The position numbers and the translations under genes are program-made. A stretch of 64,000 nt of DNA. Source: Halalkaliarchaeum sp. AArc-CO (GTDB lineage: Archaea > Halobacteriota > Halobacteria > Halobacteriales > Haloferacaceae). The stretch covers positions 62,001 through 126,000 of the forward strand of contig NZ_CP087722.1 of NCBI RefSeq assembly GCF_024972735.1, given 5' to 3'. The notes under the pieces are model-generated. The model saw only the letters and a list, made by a program, of their open reading frames with translations. It was not told where the DNA came from and made no database searches. Positions within the stretch are counted from its first letter, which is position 1, and each line of letters begins with the position of its first letter. Shown piece by piece: positions 26,743-35,704 of this stretch.

Positions 26743-28020
26743 ATGGCTGAGGAACCGTCCCAACTCTCTGACTTCGACGGCCGCTACGAGGATCCCGCTG
26801 ACGATCCTCTCTTTGACTTTGATGAAGACGATCCCGACCGAGCCAACATTTTCGCTCGAAAGGAACTGCTGAAGGTTGGCCACGTCCCTGAAAGCGGCCG
26901 TATCGTTGGCCGGGATGGCGAGATCAAGGCCGTTGCTGCTGAACTCAGGCCGATCGTTCGTGGCGATCCGCCCAACAACGTGATTATTTACGGCAAAACG
27001 GGTACTGGGAAGTCACTCGTTGCTCGTCACGTCACCGAACGAGCACGGCGAGCCGCGGAGTCGAACGGTGTGTCTGTGGGCACGGTCTACGTCGACTGCG
27101 CGCAGCACAACACACAGACACGCGTCGCGAGGACGGTAACTCGTTCACTCAACGAGACGGACGAGACTGACTTCGATATTCCACGCGCAGGGATTGGCAG
27201 CGGTGAATACTACGACTATCTCTGGGAGATTTTGGATACTGCCTACGAGTCAGTAATCATCATTCTCGACGAGGTGGACCGACTCGATGACGATGATATT
27301 CTTATGCAGCTCTCGCGGGCTCGCGAATCGGGGAAAGCGGATTGCCACCTGGGCGTCATCGCAGTCAGCAACAAGATCGAGTATCGCGACCAGCTGAACG
27401 AACGCGTCAAGTCCAGTCTTCGCGAGGAGGAGTTCGTCTTCCAACCCTACGACGCGAATCAACTGCGCGAGATTATGAAGCACCGACGGGACGCGTTCCA
27501 CGATGGCGTTCTCTCCGATGATGTGATTCCGCTGACGGCAGCACTAGCCGCTCAAGAACACGGTGACGCCAGAAAGGCAATCGAAATTCTTCGTCACGCC
27601 GGCGAACTGGCCGAACGAGAAAACGTCGATACAGTCGTCGAGGAACACGTTCGCGATGCCCAGGAGTGGGCTGAAATCGATCGGTTCGAGGAGCTGCTAC
27701 GCGGGTCCACGACCCAGGTCAAGTTCATCCTCTATTCGCTCGCGCTGCTCACCGAAGAGAATCCGAACGAGGATGGATTCTCTACCAACCGGATTTACGA
27801 ACGGTATCAAGCGACGACAGAGAAGGCCGATGCGAAGACTCTCAGCGAGCACCGTGTCTACGAGCTGTTGAAAGAGCAGGCGTTTCTCGGAGTCGTTGAA
27901 TCAACTCGGACCGGTGGTGGCCGGGGTGAAGGCAGTTATCTTGAGCATCGGCTGGTTCAGGACACCGGCATCGTGTTGAAATCGGTTCTCCGGGACAGCC
28001 GGTTGGAAGACTTGGCCTAG
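26743..28020 (+). CDS. Orc1/Cdc6 replication initiator of the adjacent origin
   Basis: The 425-residue AAA+ protein has Walker A YGKTGTGKS near residue 85, Walker B VIIILDEVDRLDDD, sensor 1 GVIAVSNKIEYRD, arginine region LREEEFVFQPYDA and sensor 2 GDARKAIEILRHAGE. A C-terminal winged helix contains TTQVKFILYSLALL. I use the ATG at 26743; an in-frame TTG lies 3 nt upstream. ORB repeats flank the gene on both sides, which strongly suggests that it binds this origin. Confidence 0.96.
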   Translation: MAEEPSQLSDFDGRYEDPADDPLFDFDEDDPDRANIFARKELLKVGHVPESGRIVGRDGEIKAVAAELRPIVRGDPPNNVIIYGKTGTGKSLVARHVTERARRAAESNGVSVGTVYVDCAQHNTQTRVARTVTRSLNETDETDFDIPRAGIGSGEYYDYLWEILDTAYESVIIILDEVDRLDDDDILMQLSRARESGKADCHLGVIAVSNKIEYRDQLNERVKSSLREEEFVFQPYDANQLREIMKHRRDAFHDGVLSDDVIPLTAALAAQEHGDARKAIEILRHAGELAERENVDTVVEEHVRDAQEWAEIDRFEELLRGSTTQVKFILYSLALLTEENPNEDGFSTNRIYERYQATTEKADAKTLSEHRVYELLKEQAFLGVVESTRTGGGRGEGSYLEHRLVQDTGIVLKSVLRDSRLEDLA

Positions 28021-28040
28021 CTCCTGTCTCGGTCGCTGAC

Positions 28041-28329
28041 CACACCCCTGATCACGAGTGTATCTCTCGATACGTCGGAAACGTGGGGTGGGTGACCCGA
28101 GGTCGTCTTCTACTTCCACTAATCGACTTTGGCCGGGTGAGGAAACGACGGAAACGTGGGGGGTGTGATCCCCTCAACTGTGGCCGCATTCCTTCTATGG
28201 ACCTCCAGTTACGACGGAAACGTGGGGTGGGTATCTTCTCTTCGCGTTTTACCTGTCTGGGCTGACCGGATCCATTCACACTGAGGGGTGTGGGGTGGGT
28301 TGAACCCATTCACATTCTGGGGGGTGTCC
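28041..28329. repeat. ORB-like and GGAAACGTGGGG repeats downstream of orc1/cdc6
   Basis: A reversed ORB-like box lies at 28041-28063 and forward ORB-like boxes at 28275-28294 and 28307-28329. Between them a second repeat, CGGAAACGTGGGGTGGGT, occurs three times (28073-28093, 28147-28168, 28212-28232). The G-string of this unit resembles the ORB G-string, but its left half differs. It may extend the origin or bind a second protein. Confidence 0.7.
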
Positions 28330-28382
28330 TCTGCTACGCTACTAATTTCGCTCGACACACCCCGGCCCCAGTTCACTACCGT

Positions 28383-28706
28383 CTATTCGTCGGGACTGAC
28401 GGGGCCTTTATACTGGGAACGAACTTTTTCGCCTTCTCGCCACTGCCAGTAGTAGTAGCGGTTGTCGTTAATCTCCTTGATCGTGATCGTGGCCTTCGCC
28501 GGGACGTCGTCCGGAAGATCGTCGGGGCGTTCTTCAATCTCGTTTTCATCTGAGTCATCTTCGAGACGTGCCTCGCGAGCTTTGTGCTCAGCTAGCTCTT
28601 CAGCGTAGCGGGCAACGTGCTGGAGCTGCTCAGAAGAGGACTCGTTGAGCGTATTGACGAGGTCTGTCGGGAGTTCCGCCGGCGGCGTCGGTGGCTCGTA
28701 GGACAT
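28383..28706 (-). CDS. DUF6788-like small protein
   Basis: The protein has 107 residues from the ATG at 28706 (MSYEPPTPPAELP); the longer ORF start is not supported. A helical acidic middle precedes TITIKEINDNRYYYWQWREG, then VRSQYKGPV, a small C-terminal motif I associate with DUF6788. A TTAACCAAC inverted repeat covers 28723-28763, only 17 nt upstream, so it probably overlaps this promoter and regulates the gene. Confidence 0.7.
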   Translation of the reverse strand: MSYEPPTPPAELPTDLVNTLNESSSEQLQHVARYAEELAEHKAREARLEDDSDENEIEERPDDLPDDVPAKATITIKEINDNRYYYWQWREGEKVRSQYKGPVSPDE

Positions 28707-28722
28707 CAGCGGTCGCCTCGTG

Positions 28723-28763
28723 TTAACCAACAAAGTGCGTATCGGCATAGATTTGTTGGTTAA
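28723..28763. repeat. Inverted repeat copy 4 (TTAACCAAC family)
   Basis: The 12 bp perfect arms TTAACCAACAAA (28723-28734) and TTTGTTGGTTAA (28752-28763) have a 17 nt spacer. It sits at promoter distance from the minus-strand DUF6788-like gene. Confidence 0.85.
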
Positions 28764-28910
28764 TCAGATATCGTCCCTTCGCGGGCTGAAGAGTATGAAT
28801 AGCAAACTATTCAAAAATAGCAACCCGGGAACGCTGTCGATGTCAAACCAACGGCAATCAATTAAACCTCACCGTGGAGGAGGTCGATAATTCAATTGCT
28901 GCTGTGAAAC

Positions 28911-29189
28911 TCACGAGCATTCTCTTTCTGACTCACGGTAGGAAACGTCGAGATCGAGATCGTCGTACATGCGATCGAGCATAGCGAGTGCTGACTGAAA
29001 CGTCGCATAATGCTTCCGCATGAACTCTATCGTCTCGCGCCGAGAGATGACTGGATATCCTTCGACGTGGTCGGGGTTGAGCACCGAACGCTCGTTGAGG
29101 ACGACTTGGAGAGGACCTTCAAACGAGTCCTCCGGTTGTCGCTCAAATCCTGTCGGGATTCCAAATCGTTTGACGGTCCACCCTGAGCG
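28911..29189 (-). pseudogene. 3' remnant of an unknown gene
   Basis: A 92-codon open stretch lies between stops. Its protein-like composition (FGIPTGFERQPEDSFEGPLQ, then RRETIEFMRKHYATFQSALA) ends in a normal stop, but no start codon exists at the 5' side. It looks like the C-terminal part of a truncated gene. It is divergent from the nucleotidyltransferase gene at 29252 and may be its former partner. Confidence 0.5.
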
Positions 29190-29251
29190 TCAAGAGTCTG
29201 TATTCCACTCTCACCGATATAGTTATAAATACATCGGTAGAATTGGAATCT

Positions 29252-30913
29252 ATGAGAGAAGCGGCGTTACGGGTTATCGACTGTTTGCGAGATCGGTCCT
29301 ACTCGATTGGCGAGTTAGCCGATGCAATCGATAGAAGTCAGAGCTGGACATCGGAGGTCGTTGGCGACCTCGAAAACGACCATCTTGTGGACCGAACCGA
29401 CGGAGTCCAATTGGCCACCACGTACGAAGCGTCACTGCTTGCCGAGCTCCTTGACCGCTACGCGCTCGAAAAAGTGCTGACAGGGACGAAAGAGGACATT
29501 TTGGGTGCGCTTATCGGCGGTCCGAAGACGATTTCGGAGTTACAAACGAAGGGCTTCGCCAAGTCCACGCTCTACAAGCATTTGAACGAGATCCAGGAGA
29601 CCGGTGCGATCGCACACACGGACGACGGGTATGCTATCACCGATGACACGCTTCGGTCGTTCCTCGAAGCTAGAACCCGAACGACACCGTTCGAAACCGA
29701 ATACCGCGCGAACGGCGACCGACTCGTCGCGACGAGCAAGGACAACGTCGATGGGACGCCGACTGCGTTCTCGGCGTTCACTCGCTACGGTGTTGACTAT
29801 CACCCAGCGAAGACCTACGTCTATCAAGGTGATCGCTCGCTGGGACTTGAAGAGGTTCTGATCCATGCAGTGACCGTCGCTGAGAACAAGAAACAGATGG
29901 CGATGGCTGGCGTGTTCTATCTGACGCACCGCGCGACCCTCGACGCCAGCGACCTGTGGCGATTCGCAAACAGGTGGGAGTGCGTCGAGAAATGGGCAGA
30001 TCTCTTTGCATACATCGACCAACGGGAGGTCCACCACGAGGAGCTCTTTCTCCCGTGGGAGGAATTCATCGATCTCGCGAACGACTATGGGGTCTATCCG
30101 CGCGGCCAACATCCGGAAGATAGCCTTCGACGGGGGCTCGAAGAGCTTGGCGACCACCTGGAGACGCCTGTCGACGTGTATCTTCTCGGAGGCGGAAACC
30201 TCATTCTGCGTGGGTTGAAAGATTCGACGAAAGACGTCGACATCGTCGTTGAGGACGGACAGACGTTCTTTGCAATCGCCGAATCGCTTCAGGACCTGGG
30301 ATACGAGGAGCGTAGTGACTTGGAAGCGGCATACAACCAGCTTGATCCCAGTATTGTGCTGGAGAAGGAAGGGTTTCCGCGCTGGGATATATTCGTGGAG
30401 GCGGTCGCCGGCCAGCTCCAGTTGACGCCGGCGATGATCGAGCGGTGCGACCAATCATTCGAGTACGGCAATCTTCACGTACATCTGCTCTCGCTGACCG
30501 ACATCTTCGTGTTCAAATCGATTACGGAACGCGAAGGCGATCTCGAAGATGCTGCACTGATCGCCAGACAAGCCGACCTCGACTGGGAGAGCATCTTCCA
30601 AGAGATCAAGACCCAGGAAGATCGCACTGGCCAATTCTTCTCGTTTGCTGTGCTCGATACGCTCGATGTCCTCGACGAGCGGCACAATATTGTTGCGCCA
30701 ATCACGGACCGGCTCGTCTCGTACTGTCTTGAGAACGCGCTGCTCGTCTCGCTGGAGAGCCCGAAAACGATCGAAGACCTCCGAGAAGAGCTGGATTTCC
30801 CCGATCACCAGATCTACAACAAACTCCGGAAGCTCGAAGAGGAAGGACAGATTACCGTCAACCGCAGTGGTCGGCTCAATACGTACCAGCGAGTTGAATC
30901 AACTGACCGGTAA
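29252..30913 (+). CDS. wHTH-nucleotidyltransferase fusion protein
   Basis: The protein has 553 residues from the ATG at 29252. A TATA box (TTATAAATA, 29223-29231) lies at leaderless distance, which favours this over the in-frame TTG at 29243. Two N-terminal winged helices (SIGELADAIDRSQSWTSEVV; TISELQTKGFAKSTLYKHLN) precede a nucleotidyltransferase-like core with LLGGGNLILRGLKDSTKDVD (GG...DVDIVV). A further HTH (TIEDLREELDFPDHQIYNKL) closes the protein. The core resembles AbiEii/MNT and DUF6036-type domains of toxin-antitoxin and defence loci. Its substrate is unknown. Confidence 0.75.
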   Translation: MREAALRVIDCLRDRSYSIGELADAIDRSQSWTSEVVGDLENDHLVDRTDGVQLATTYEASLLAELLDRYALEKVLTGTKEDILGALIGGPKTISELQTKGFAKSTLYKHLNEIQETGAIAHTDDGYAITDDTLRSFLEARTRTTPFETEYRANGDRLVATSKDNVDGTPTAFSAFTRYGVDYHPAKTYVYQGDRSLGLEEVLIHAVTVAENKKQMAMAGVFYLTHRATLDASDLWRFANRWECVEKWADLFAYIDQREVHHEELFLPWEEFIDLANDYGVYPRGQHPEDSLRRGLEELGDHLETPVDVYLLGGGNLILRGLKDSTKDVDIVVEDGQTFFAIAESLQDLGYEERSDLEAAYNQLDPSIVLEKEGFPRWDIFVEAVAGQLQLTPAMIERCDQSFEYGNLHVHLLSLTDIFVFKSITEREGDLEDAALIARQADLDWESIFQEIKTQEDRTGQFFSFAVLDTLDVLDERHNIVAPITDRLVSYCLENALLVSLESPKTIEDLREELDFPDHQIYNKLRKLEEEGQITVNRSGRLNTYQRVESTDR

Positions 30914-30954
30914 CTCTGCACTACGAGTATACTCTATGGGCGAGTCGACGACAG

Positions 30955-31059
30955 ATGGACCTGGAGGAGACCGTCGATTATCTCGCCGAAGAACTCGATT
31001 TGGAGCGGAGCGACTCCGTCCGTGACGTCGGTCAGTCCGTGGCTTATCTCCGGGGCTAA
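30955..31059 (+). CDS. Possible very small protein
   Basis: The 34-codon ORF (MDLEETVDYLAEELDLERSD...) begins 41 nt after the nucleotidyltransferase stop. It is acidic and helix-prone. It could be a real small gene or the start of a lost one. Nothing more can be inferred. Confidence 0.25.
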   Translation: MDLEETVDYLAEELDLERSDSVRDVGQSVAYLRG

Positions 31060-31164
31060 CGATAGACTATCGCTCCTTCTCCTCTGAAGGGCTGTTCTCG
31101 TGTTGAATATATGGGTACGAAGAATTCGTTGTTGGAGCGCCCGTGGAGGAGGGTCTGTGGGCAG

Positions 31165-31395
31165 TCACCGATCGCGCAGCCGATCTCGAGCGGCTGCAAA
31201 CCGAACTGGATCCGTATCGCCAGCGGCAGCCATGTCGTTTGCCGACTGGAGCTGAGAGTCAATAAGCCGATTCTGTTGGCGTGACCACTCCTTATCGTCG
31301 TGCGTCCGAACGTACTCAGCCCATCGCTTAATCATCTCACGCCGTTGCTCCGTGTTCCGGCGGTGGTCGTCCTCAAACTCCTGTGAGTTCAGCAT
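31165..31395 (-). CDS. Small helical protein downstream of the nucleotidyltransferase
   Basis: The protein has 76 residues from the ATG at 31395 (MLNSQEFEDDHRR). It is highly charged and helical throughout (RRNTEQRREMIKRWAEYVRT). Its start overlaps the end of the DUF6036-like gene by 23 nt, so the two are translationally coupled. It may be the partner protein of a toxin-antitoxin-like pair. No family is recognised. Confidence 0.55.
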   Translation of the reverse strand: MLNSQEFEDDHRRNTEQRREMIKRWAEYVRTHDDKEWSRQQNRLIDSQLQSANDMAAAGDTDPVRFAAARDRLRDR

Positions 31396-32089
31396 AGTAG
31401 TCCTCAACTCCAAGCTTGTTGACGTACGTTTCGAGCTGCTCCGTGTTAAATCGTTCCTCGAAGGTCAAGTACAGGTGGAGTGCATCTTCGAAATCCTTCC
31501 CGCTGAGACTATCTGCAGCTTGCGCAAGTCGGAGGTTGTATGCAATTTGGAGTTCAAGCGGACTGATCTCGATCTGCCCCTCATCAAATATCACCGTGAG
31601 GGGGTTCGAGAGGGCCTCACGCTCTACGTCGTTTGAAACAAACCACGTCTCGAAGTTCGGGTACATCTCCCCTTCCTCAGCAATTCGGATTCGGCTGCCC
31701 TCGCTCAACATCGAATACATCTCATCAAGTGGCATTGCCATCCCCCAATATCCGTGATCTTTGAGTTCGGTAACTAACTGCTCAGTCTCTGTTTCGGATA
31801 ATGACTCCAGAATGATGTCGATGTCCTCTGTCGACCGAGACCGCCCAGTGAGGATCGCGACGTACCCACTCATGATAACGTAGTCAAATTCGCAGGCGTC
31901 GAGAATCTGTGTGAACTTGAGCACGTCTTTATCACCGATAGCGAGGTGGTGGTGACGGATGGTGATCTCGGGAGGATCGTTGACGATCTGGATGCGATAC
32001 TCACCGAGCCTCGGGAGACAGCGGCGGAACTGGCTGAACGGGCTCGACTTGTTTGACTTCCTTTCCGCGCTGTAGCGCGAGGAGGTCAA
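31373..32089 (-). CDS. DUF6036-like nucleotidyltransferase
   Basis: The ORF has 238 residues from a TTG; the true start is unsure and may lie further in, because the first ~40 residues look non-conserved. The core shows VIMSGYVAILTGRSRSTEDI with the DIDI metal-binding acidic pair, then ISPLELQIAYNLRLA and KDFEDALHLYLTFEE, typical of MNT-fold nucleotidyltransferases annotated as DUF6036. It precedes a small overlapping gene and follows another small gene (32335), which together look like a stress or defence cassette. Confidence 0.65.
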   Translation of the reverse strand: MTSSRYSAERKSNKSSPFSQFRRCLPRLGEYRIQIVNDPPEITIRHHHLAIGDKDVLKFTQILDACEFDYVIMSGYVAILTGRSRSTEDIDIILESLSETETEQLVTELKDHGYWGMAMPLDEMYSMLSEGSRIRIAEEGEMYPNFETWFVSNDVEREALSNPLTVIFDEGQIEISPLELQIAYNLRLAQAADSLSGKDFEDALHLYLTFEERFNTEQLETYVNKLGVEDYYAELTGV

Positions 32090-32107
32090 CGGTTGTTCCG
32101 GATAGCC

Positions 32108-32335
32108 CTACCTGTCGTTGTGAGATTGTGTTTCTTCGGGGCCACTCCAGTCGTCGTCAACCTGCAGTAGTAATTCGCTCGCTGCTATCTGATGGTCTGC
32201 ACTGATTGTCTCGATCAATTCCCAGGCTCGTTCTTCTCGGTCCGTCGTAGCTTTCGGTGAACCAGCCCACTGAGCAAGTGCCTCGACAACTATCGCCCAA
32301 TCTTGAGCGTGCCAATCACTTGGATGTTCGACCAT
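32108..32335 (-). CDS. Small acidic hypothetical protein
   Basis: The protein has 75 residues from the ATG at 32335 (MVEHPSDWHAQDWAIVVEAL). It is helical and acidic, with a Ser/Gln/His tail. It is on the same strand as the nucleotidyltransferase gene, 18 nt upstream of that ORF, and probably cotranscribed with it. No family is recognised. Confidence 0.5.
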   Translation of the reverse strand: MVEHPSDWHAQDWAIVVEALAQWAGSPKATTDREERAWELIETISADHQIAASELLLQVDDDWSGPEETQSHNDR

Positions 32336-32511
32336 CACGATACCGGGTGCTTCTTTTTGGTATAAAAGTCACTGGCTGCGTACCACCTCCTGACTGGATT
32401 TCCATTAGCCGGATTATTGTTTTCTACTAAAAACTTTAGCTCATTAACTTATTTTCTATACTGAGATATACAAATTTAAATACCCATTGGAGAATCTTCA
32501 TCTACACAGAG

Positions 32512-32973
32512 ATGACGGGTCACTCCTCAAGTGACACTGATGATGGTAGCAACGAAGCCGACGGAATGCAGGAAATCGGGGACTCTTCCGACAGGGGGGA
32601 TGAATCCGGTCAGACCCGCTGGTCGGGTGTCATTCACCTTGTCGTTGGTATCCTGTTCTTTTCCATTATTGCAGTCGAACCGGTACAGGCCGAATCAGCG
32701 GTCTGTGAGGCGGATCGACTGCCGGAGATGATCTCCGGATTTTTCCAGGTCACGACTGCTCTCGGGATTATGGGTCTCGTCGTGGTCTGGCAGGCGGATT
32801 CCCTCGCGGAGATGTTCACGTTGAATCCGGAACAGCGCGAGGCGATTAAGCGGCACAAACGAACGGCTCTCAAGTCGGCGATTATTCTACTTGTGCTCGG
32901 ACCGCTGTACACGGTGGCTGGATCAATGATGAACCTCCCGCTAGCGGAGTGTGTGGATCTCGTCCCCTGGTAG
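32512..32973 (+). CDS. Small membrane protein, first gene of the secretion operon
   Basis: The 153-residue protein has an acidic, disordered N-terminus (about 40 residues) and three hydrophobic segments (IHLVVGILFFSIIAV; TALGIMGLVVVW; SAIILLVLGPLYTVAG). A TATA-like TTTAAATA lies at 32475-32482, so transcription should start just before the ATG. Its size and topology recall VirB2/TrbC pilins or small inner-membrane proteins of type IV secretion operons. The assignment rests mainly on position ahead of VirB6- and VirB4-like genes. Confidence 0.6.
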   Translation: MTGHSSSDTDDGSNEADGMQEIGDSSDRGDESGQTRWSGVIHLVVGILFFSIIAVEPVQAESAVCEADRLPEMISGFFQVTTALGIMGLVVVWQADSLAEMFTLNPEQREAIKRHKRTALKSAIILLVLGPLYTVAGSMMNLPLAECVDLVPW

Positions 32974-33001
32974 ATCGCTCACACCCGGTCAGCTATTTCG
33001 A

Positions 33002-34738
33002 ATGACGCCAATAATCAAATTCACTACGGCAGCGTGTCTGCTGCTTGGCCTTACCACAGCAGGGGTTACTGCATCGGAATCCATTCACGTGGAACAACCC
33101 GCAGCGTCGGTAACCGACAACGAGACTGCGACGCTGTTCTCCAAGGAGCCAAACCACTGTGAGGAGGTGACAAGTGATTCTGCAGGAGACACGGACGAAA
33201 GCGAAGCGTTCGAGGAACTGACCAGCTGTACAGATGTCTCATTCAAAGAACCTCCATCAACGGCTGTGCGGTGGACTGCGACGGCCTTCGACGACTTGGA
33301 GCCAGGCGGAACGCGAACGTCTGTTGGCCCGCCCCATGCGTCCCGGGAGGATTCGTGGGCGATAAAGGACGCACACATCTCGGCGTTTGCAATTCACCCA
33401 TCAACCCGTGCACACACTGGGCCAGATGAACGGCCGCTCTTCATCGCGCCGGAGGGTGAACTCAGAGCCCTCGTCGATTACCGGGTAGAAACACCAGACG
33501 GAGAAGACGAGGAAAACTTCACACAACGATGGTCTGTCTCGAGCCAGGAAGTTCGTGAAGTTCGTGTGTTGCGTGATGGTGAGACGGTGGCCACAGCACA
33601 AGGAAGTCAGACACCGGTCCTCGAGTATGCTACCAGTGGAAGTGGCCAAACGGAGGTGACACTCGAAGCGGACATCGAGGTCGAAATTCGAGAGTTCGTT
33701 ATCATTCGAGGAGATGGCTGGGCGGATACCTATTCCTGGGATTACAGTGACGAGATCACTGTCTCTCAAACGATCACCGCTCACGTCTACGACCTCTCGG
33801 CGGAGCGGTATACTGCAACATATCCGGACGGAGACGTGGGGATTGGTGTTTATCAGGCACTGCCGTGGCATGGCTATACGCTTTCTGCTGATGGGAACGA
33901 CATGGTCCGGGGCGTGTGGCGATATTATACCGCTCGGGACACTTCCTGGGATGAACTCGTTGAAGAGACTGAGGGCGGCAGTGATGTCGTCACATCGGAT
34001 GCCCGACCAGTGTATGTGCATTCATTCCCGTCTCGAGTCGGTCCACGAGCGGAACCCGATCGCGACGGCCCGAGTATTCTCGATGTGTGGGGAATCGAGA
34101 GTGACTCTCCGGCAGCAACCATACACGAGAATGTCGATGTCGGCGTCGTCGATGATAGATATACACGGTCGTATGGAATGGTCATTCGAACTGACTCGAT
34201 AGATCAAGATTCGCTCATCGTACAGGGAATCGTCCGTGGTGTTGATGCGCCGCTTTCTGAGGCCGCTCACATGGACGATCGAGAGATTCGTGAAAGCGAC
34301 GTCGACGTCGTCATCGAGTCAGTGAATGATTCTGCAGCAACCTTGAGGGTCGAGGTAACTGACGCTACAACCGGCGATCCGATCGTTCTTGAAGACCCGA
34401 TTGACGGCACCACGCGAATGACATCGATCGGACCGGACCCTCGAGATGGGTATCTAACGATCGCAGGCGAGCGTATCGAGACCAACCAGTCCGGGATGGC
34501 CACCGTGACTGTCAGCGAGCCTGGTCTCTATACGGCAGAGTATCATCCGGGGGCCTGGTACACACATGACCCAGCCTACGCAGGTGGGACGGCGAGCGTC
34601 CGCTGGCATCCGTTGACGACGGTTTCCGGATGGCTAACACTCCTGAGTCAGAGTATCTGGTGGGTGATTCCGTTCGCAGTGTCGTGGTACGCCGGAATTC
34701 GACTCACCACGTTTCTCCAGGTTGGTGGTCGTCGATGA
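33002..34738 (+). CDS. Exported, membrane-anchored protein of the secretion operon
   Basis: The protein has 578 residues from the ATG at 33002. A signal peptide (FTTAACLLLGLTTAGVTAS) is followed by a ~520-residue extracellular, beta-rich acidic region and a C-terminal membrane segment (SIWWVIPFAVSWYAGI). The anchored extracellular topology suits a surface part of an archaeal conjugation apparatus. Its stop overlaps the start of the VirB6-like gene by 4 nt. No enzymatic motif is seen. Confidence 0.7.
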   Translation: MTPIIKFTTAACLLLGLTTAGVTASESIHVEQPAASVTDNETATLFSKEPNHCEEVTSDSAGDTDESEAFEELTSCTDVSFKEPPSTAVRWTATAFDDLEPGGTRTSVGPPHASREDSWAIKDAHISAFAIHPSTRAHTGPDERPLFIAPEGELRALVDYRVETPDGEDEENFTQRWSVSSQEVREVRVLRDGETVATAQGSQTPVLEYATSGSGQTEVTLEADIEVEIREFVIIRGDGWADTYSWDYSDEITVSQTITAHVYDLSAERYTATYPDGDVGIGVYQALPWHGYTLSADGNDMVRGVWRYYTARDTSWDELVEETEGGSDVVTSDARPVYVHSFPSRVGPRAEPDRDGPSILDVWGIESDSPAATIHENVDVGVVDDRYTRSYGMVIRTDSIDQDSLIVQGIVRGVDAPLSEAAHMDDREIRESDVDVVIESVNDSAATLRVEVTDATTGDPIVLEDPIDGTTRMTSIGPDPRDGYLTIAGERIETNQSGMATVTVSEPGLYTAEYHPGAWYTHDPAYAGGTASVRWHPLTTVSGWLTLLSQSIWWVIPFAVSWYAGIRLTTFLQVGGRR

Positions 34739-35382
34739 CTGGGATCTCGTTGGTCGACGTCGGGGTGCAGTGGTTCAAGGATGCACTGAACATCGTCATC
34801 GAGTGGTTCCACCAGGGAATCGCTGCAGGGTATGAGACGATAACCGAGTCGCTTTTCGACACGCCACTTCCGGAGACGGACGGCTCCTTCGCCTTCGGTA
34901 CACCGACGAACGAACCGTGGACGGATTTGCATGATGCCCTGGTCGGGGGTGAAATCATGTTGCTGGGGTTGTTGATCCTCGTGATCTGCGTCCAGGGCCG
35001 GCATACGATCCGCATCTTCAACCTCGGTAGCACAGCCGAGGCGAGGAGAACCCGGCGGTCTGCGTGGACTGGAGCGTTCCTCATCGTGACCTGGTATTGG
35101 GTAGGTGTCTTGACCCTCTATCTCGTCGAGGCGTTCACGATCGCCTTCCTTCCGGATGCGTCTGTGGTCACTGGGGCGATGCTCGAGTTCCTGGCTGTGA
35201 CTGTCGTGAATCCGGTTCTCTCCCTCATGCTCGCAGCATTCGGAGGCTTTGCCATGTGGGTTATCCAGGCGCTGTTTTTCCTGCGCGATATTCTCATCTA
35301 CGTCTATTTCTATGCGATGCCGATCGGGGTCGCAGTTGCGTATGGTAGAGCGTGTCATAGAATAGTTCTCATGGCTCGCTGA
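34735..35382 (+). pseudogene. VirB6/TrbL-like membrane protein, N-terminal part, interrupted by an insertion
   Basis: The 215-residue product has four or five membrane segments (IMLLGLLILVICV; GAFLIVTWYWVGVLTLYL; LAVTVVNPVLSLMLAAFGG; ILIYVYFYAMPIGVAVAYG). After AVAYG the reading enters a 405 bp inserted element and ends ten codons later (RACHRIVLMAR). Removing the element plus one copy of the 7 bp target duplication joins the frame exactly to NLPVVSRIAKR at 35760, giving one VirB6-like polytopic protein. The start is the ATG overlapping the previous stop. Confidence 0.85.
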
Positions 35383-35408
35383 ATCAGCTCTAACGAATTG
35401 AAAGCGCC

Positions 35409-35423
35409 GTGCACTTGGTGCAC
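35409..35423. promoter_or_regulatory. Palindromic operator 1 in the inserted element
   Basis: GTGCACTTGGTGCAC lies 23 nt before the RHH gene's ATG, overlapping its promoter region. It probably binds the RHH protein for autoregulation. Confidence 0.6.
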
Positions 35424-35446
35424 GCTGTTCTTAGAGTGTTATAACT

Positions 35447-35647
35447 ATGGCAAAAGAGAAGTTCGGAGTCGCTGTTGACGAGGAAATCGTGCAAGAAGTA
35501 GATGAACTGGTCGCTGAATGTGACGATCTCGGAGTCAGCCGCTCCGAGATCGTCGAAGCCATCCTCACAGCATTCGTTCAATCCGAGACGAACCACGTTG
35601 AACGGGTGCGAGAAATCATTATTCGGAAACGAAAGGGTACTCTTTGA
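35447..35647 (+). CDS. Ribbon-helix-helix regulator carried by the inserted element
   Basis: The 66-residue protein has the RHH pattern: strand KFGVAVDEEIVQEVDELVAE, then GVSRSEIVEAILTAFVQ with the conserved SRSEIV turn, then a basic tail (IIIRKRKGTL). RHH proteins bind short palindromes as dimers. Two identical-type palindromes (35409-35423 and 35663-35677) flank the gene. It is the only gene of the element. Confidence 0.85.
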   Translation: MAKEKFGVAVDEEIVQEVDELVAECDDLGVSRSEIVEAILTAFVQSETNHVERVREIIIRKRKGTL

Positions 35648-35662
35648 CTAGTTCTAAACCAC

Positions 35663-35677
35663 GTGCACTCGGTGCAC
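35663..35677. promoter_or_regulatory. Palindromic operator 2, facing the interrupted gene
   Basis: GTGCACTCGGTGCAC lies 27 nt before an ATG at 35705, mirroring operator 1 and the RHH start. It gives the element an outward promoter-like arrangement toward the secretion genes. Confidence 0.55.
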
Positions 35678-35704
35678 GGCCCTCTAAGCAGATAACGTGC
35701 TATA

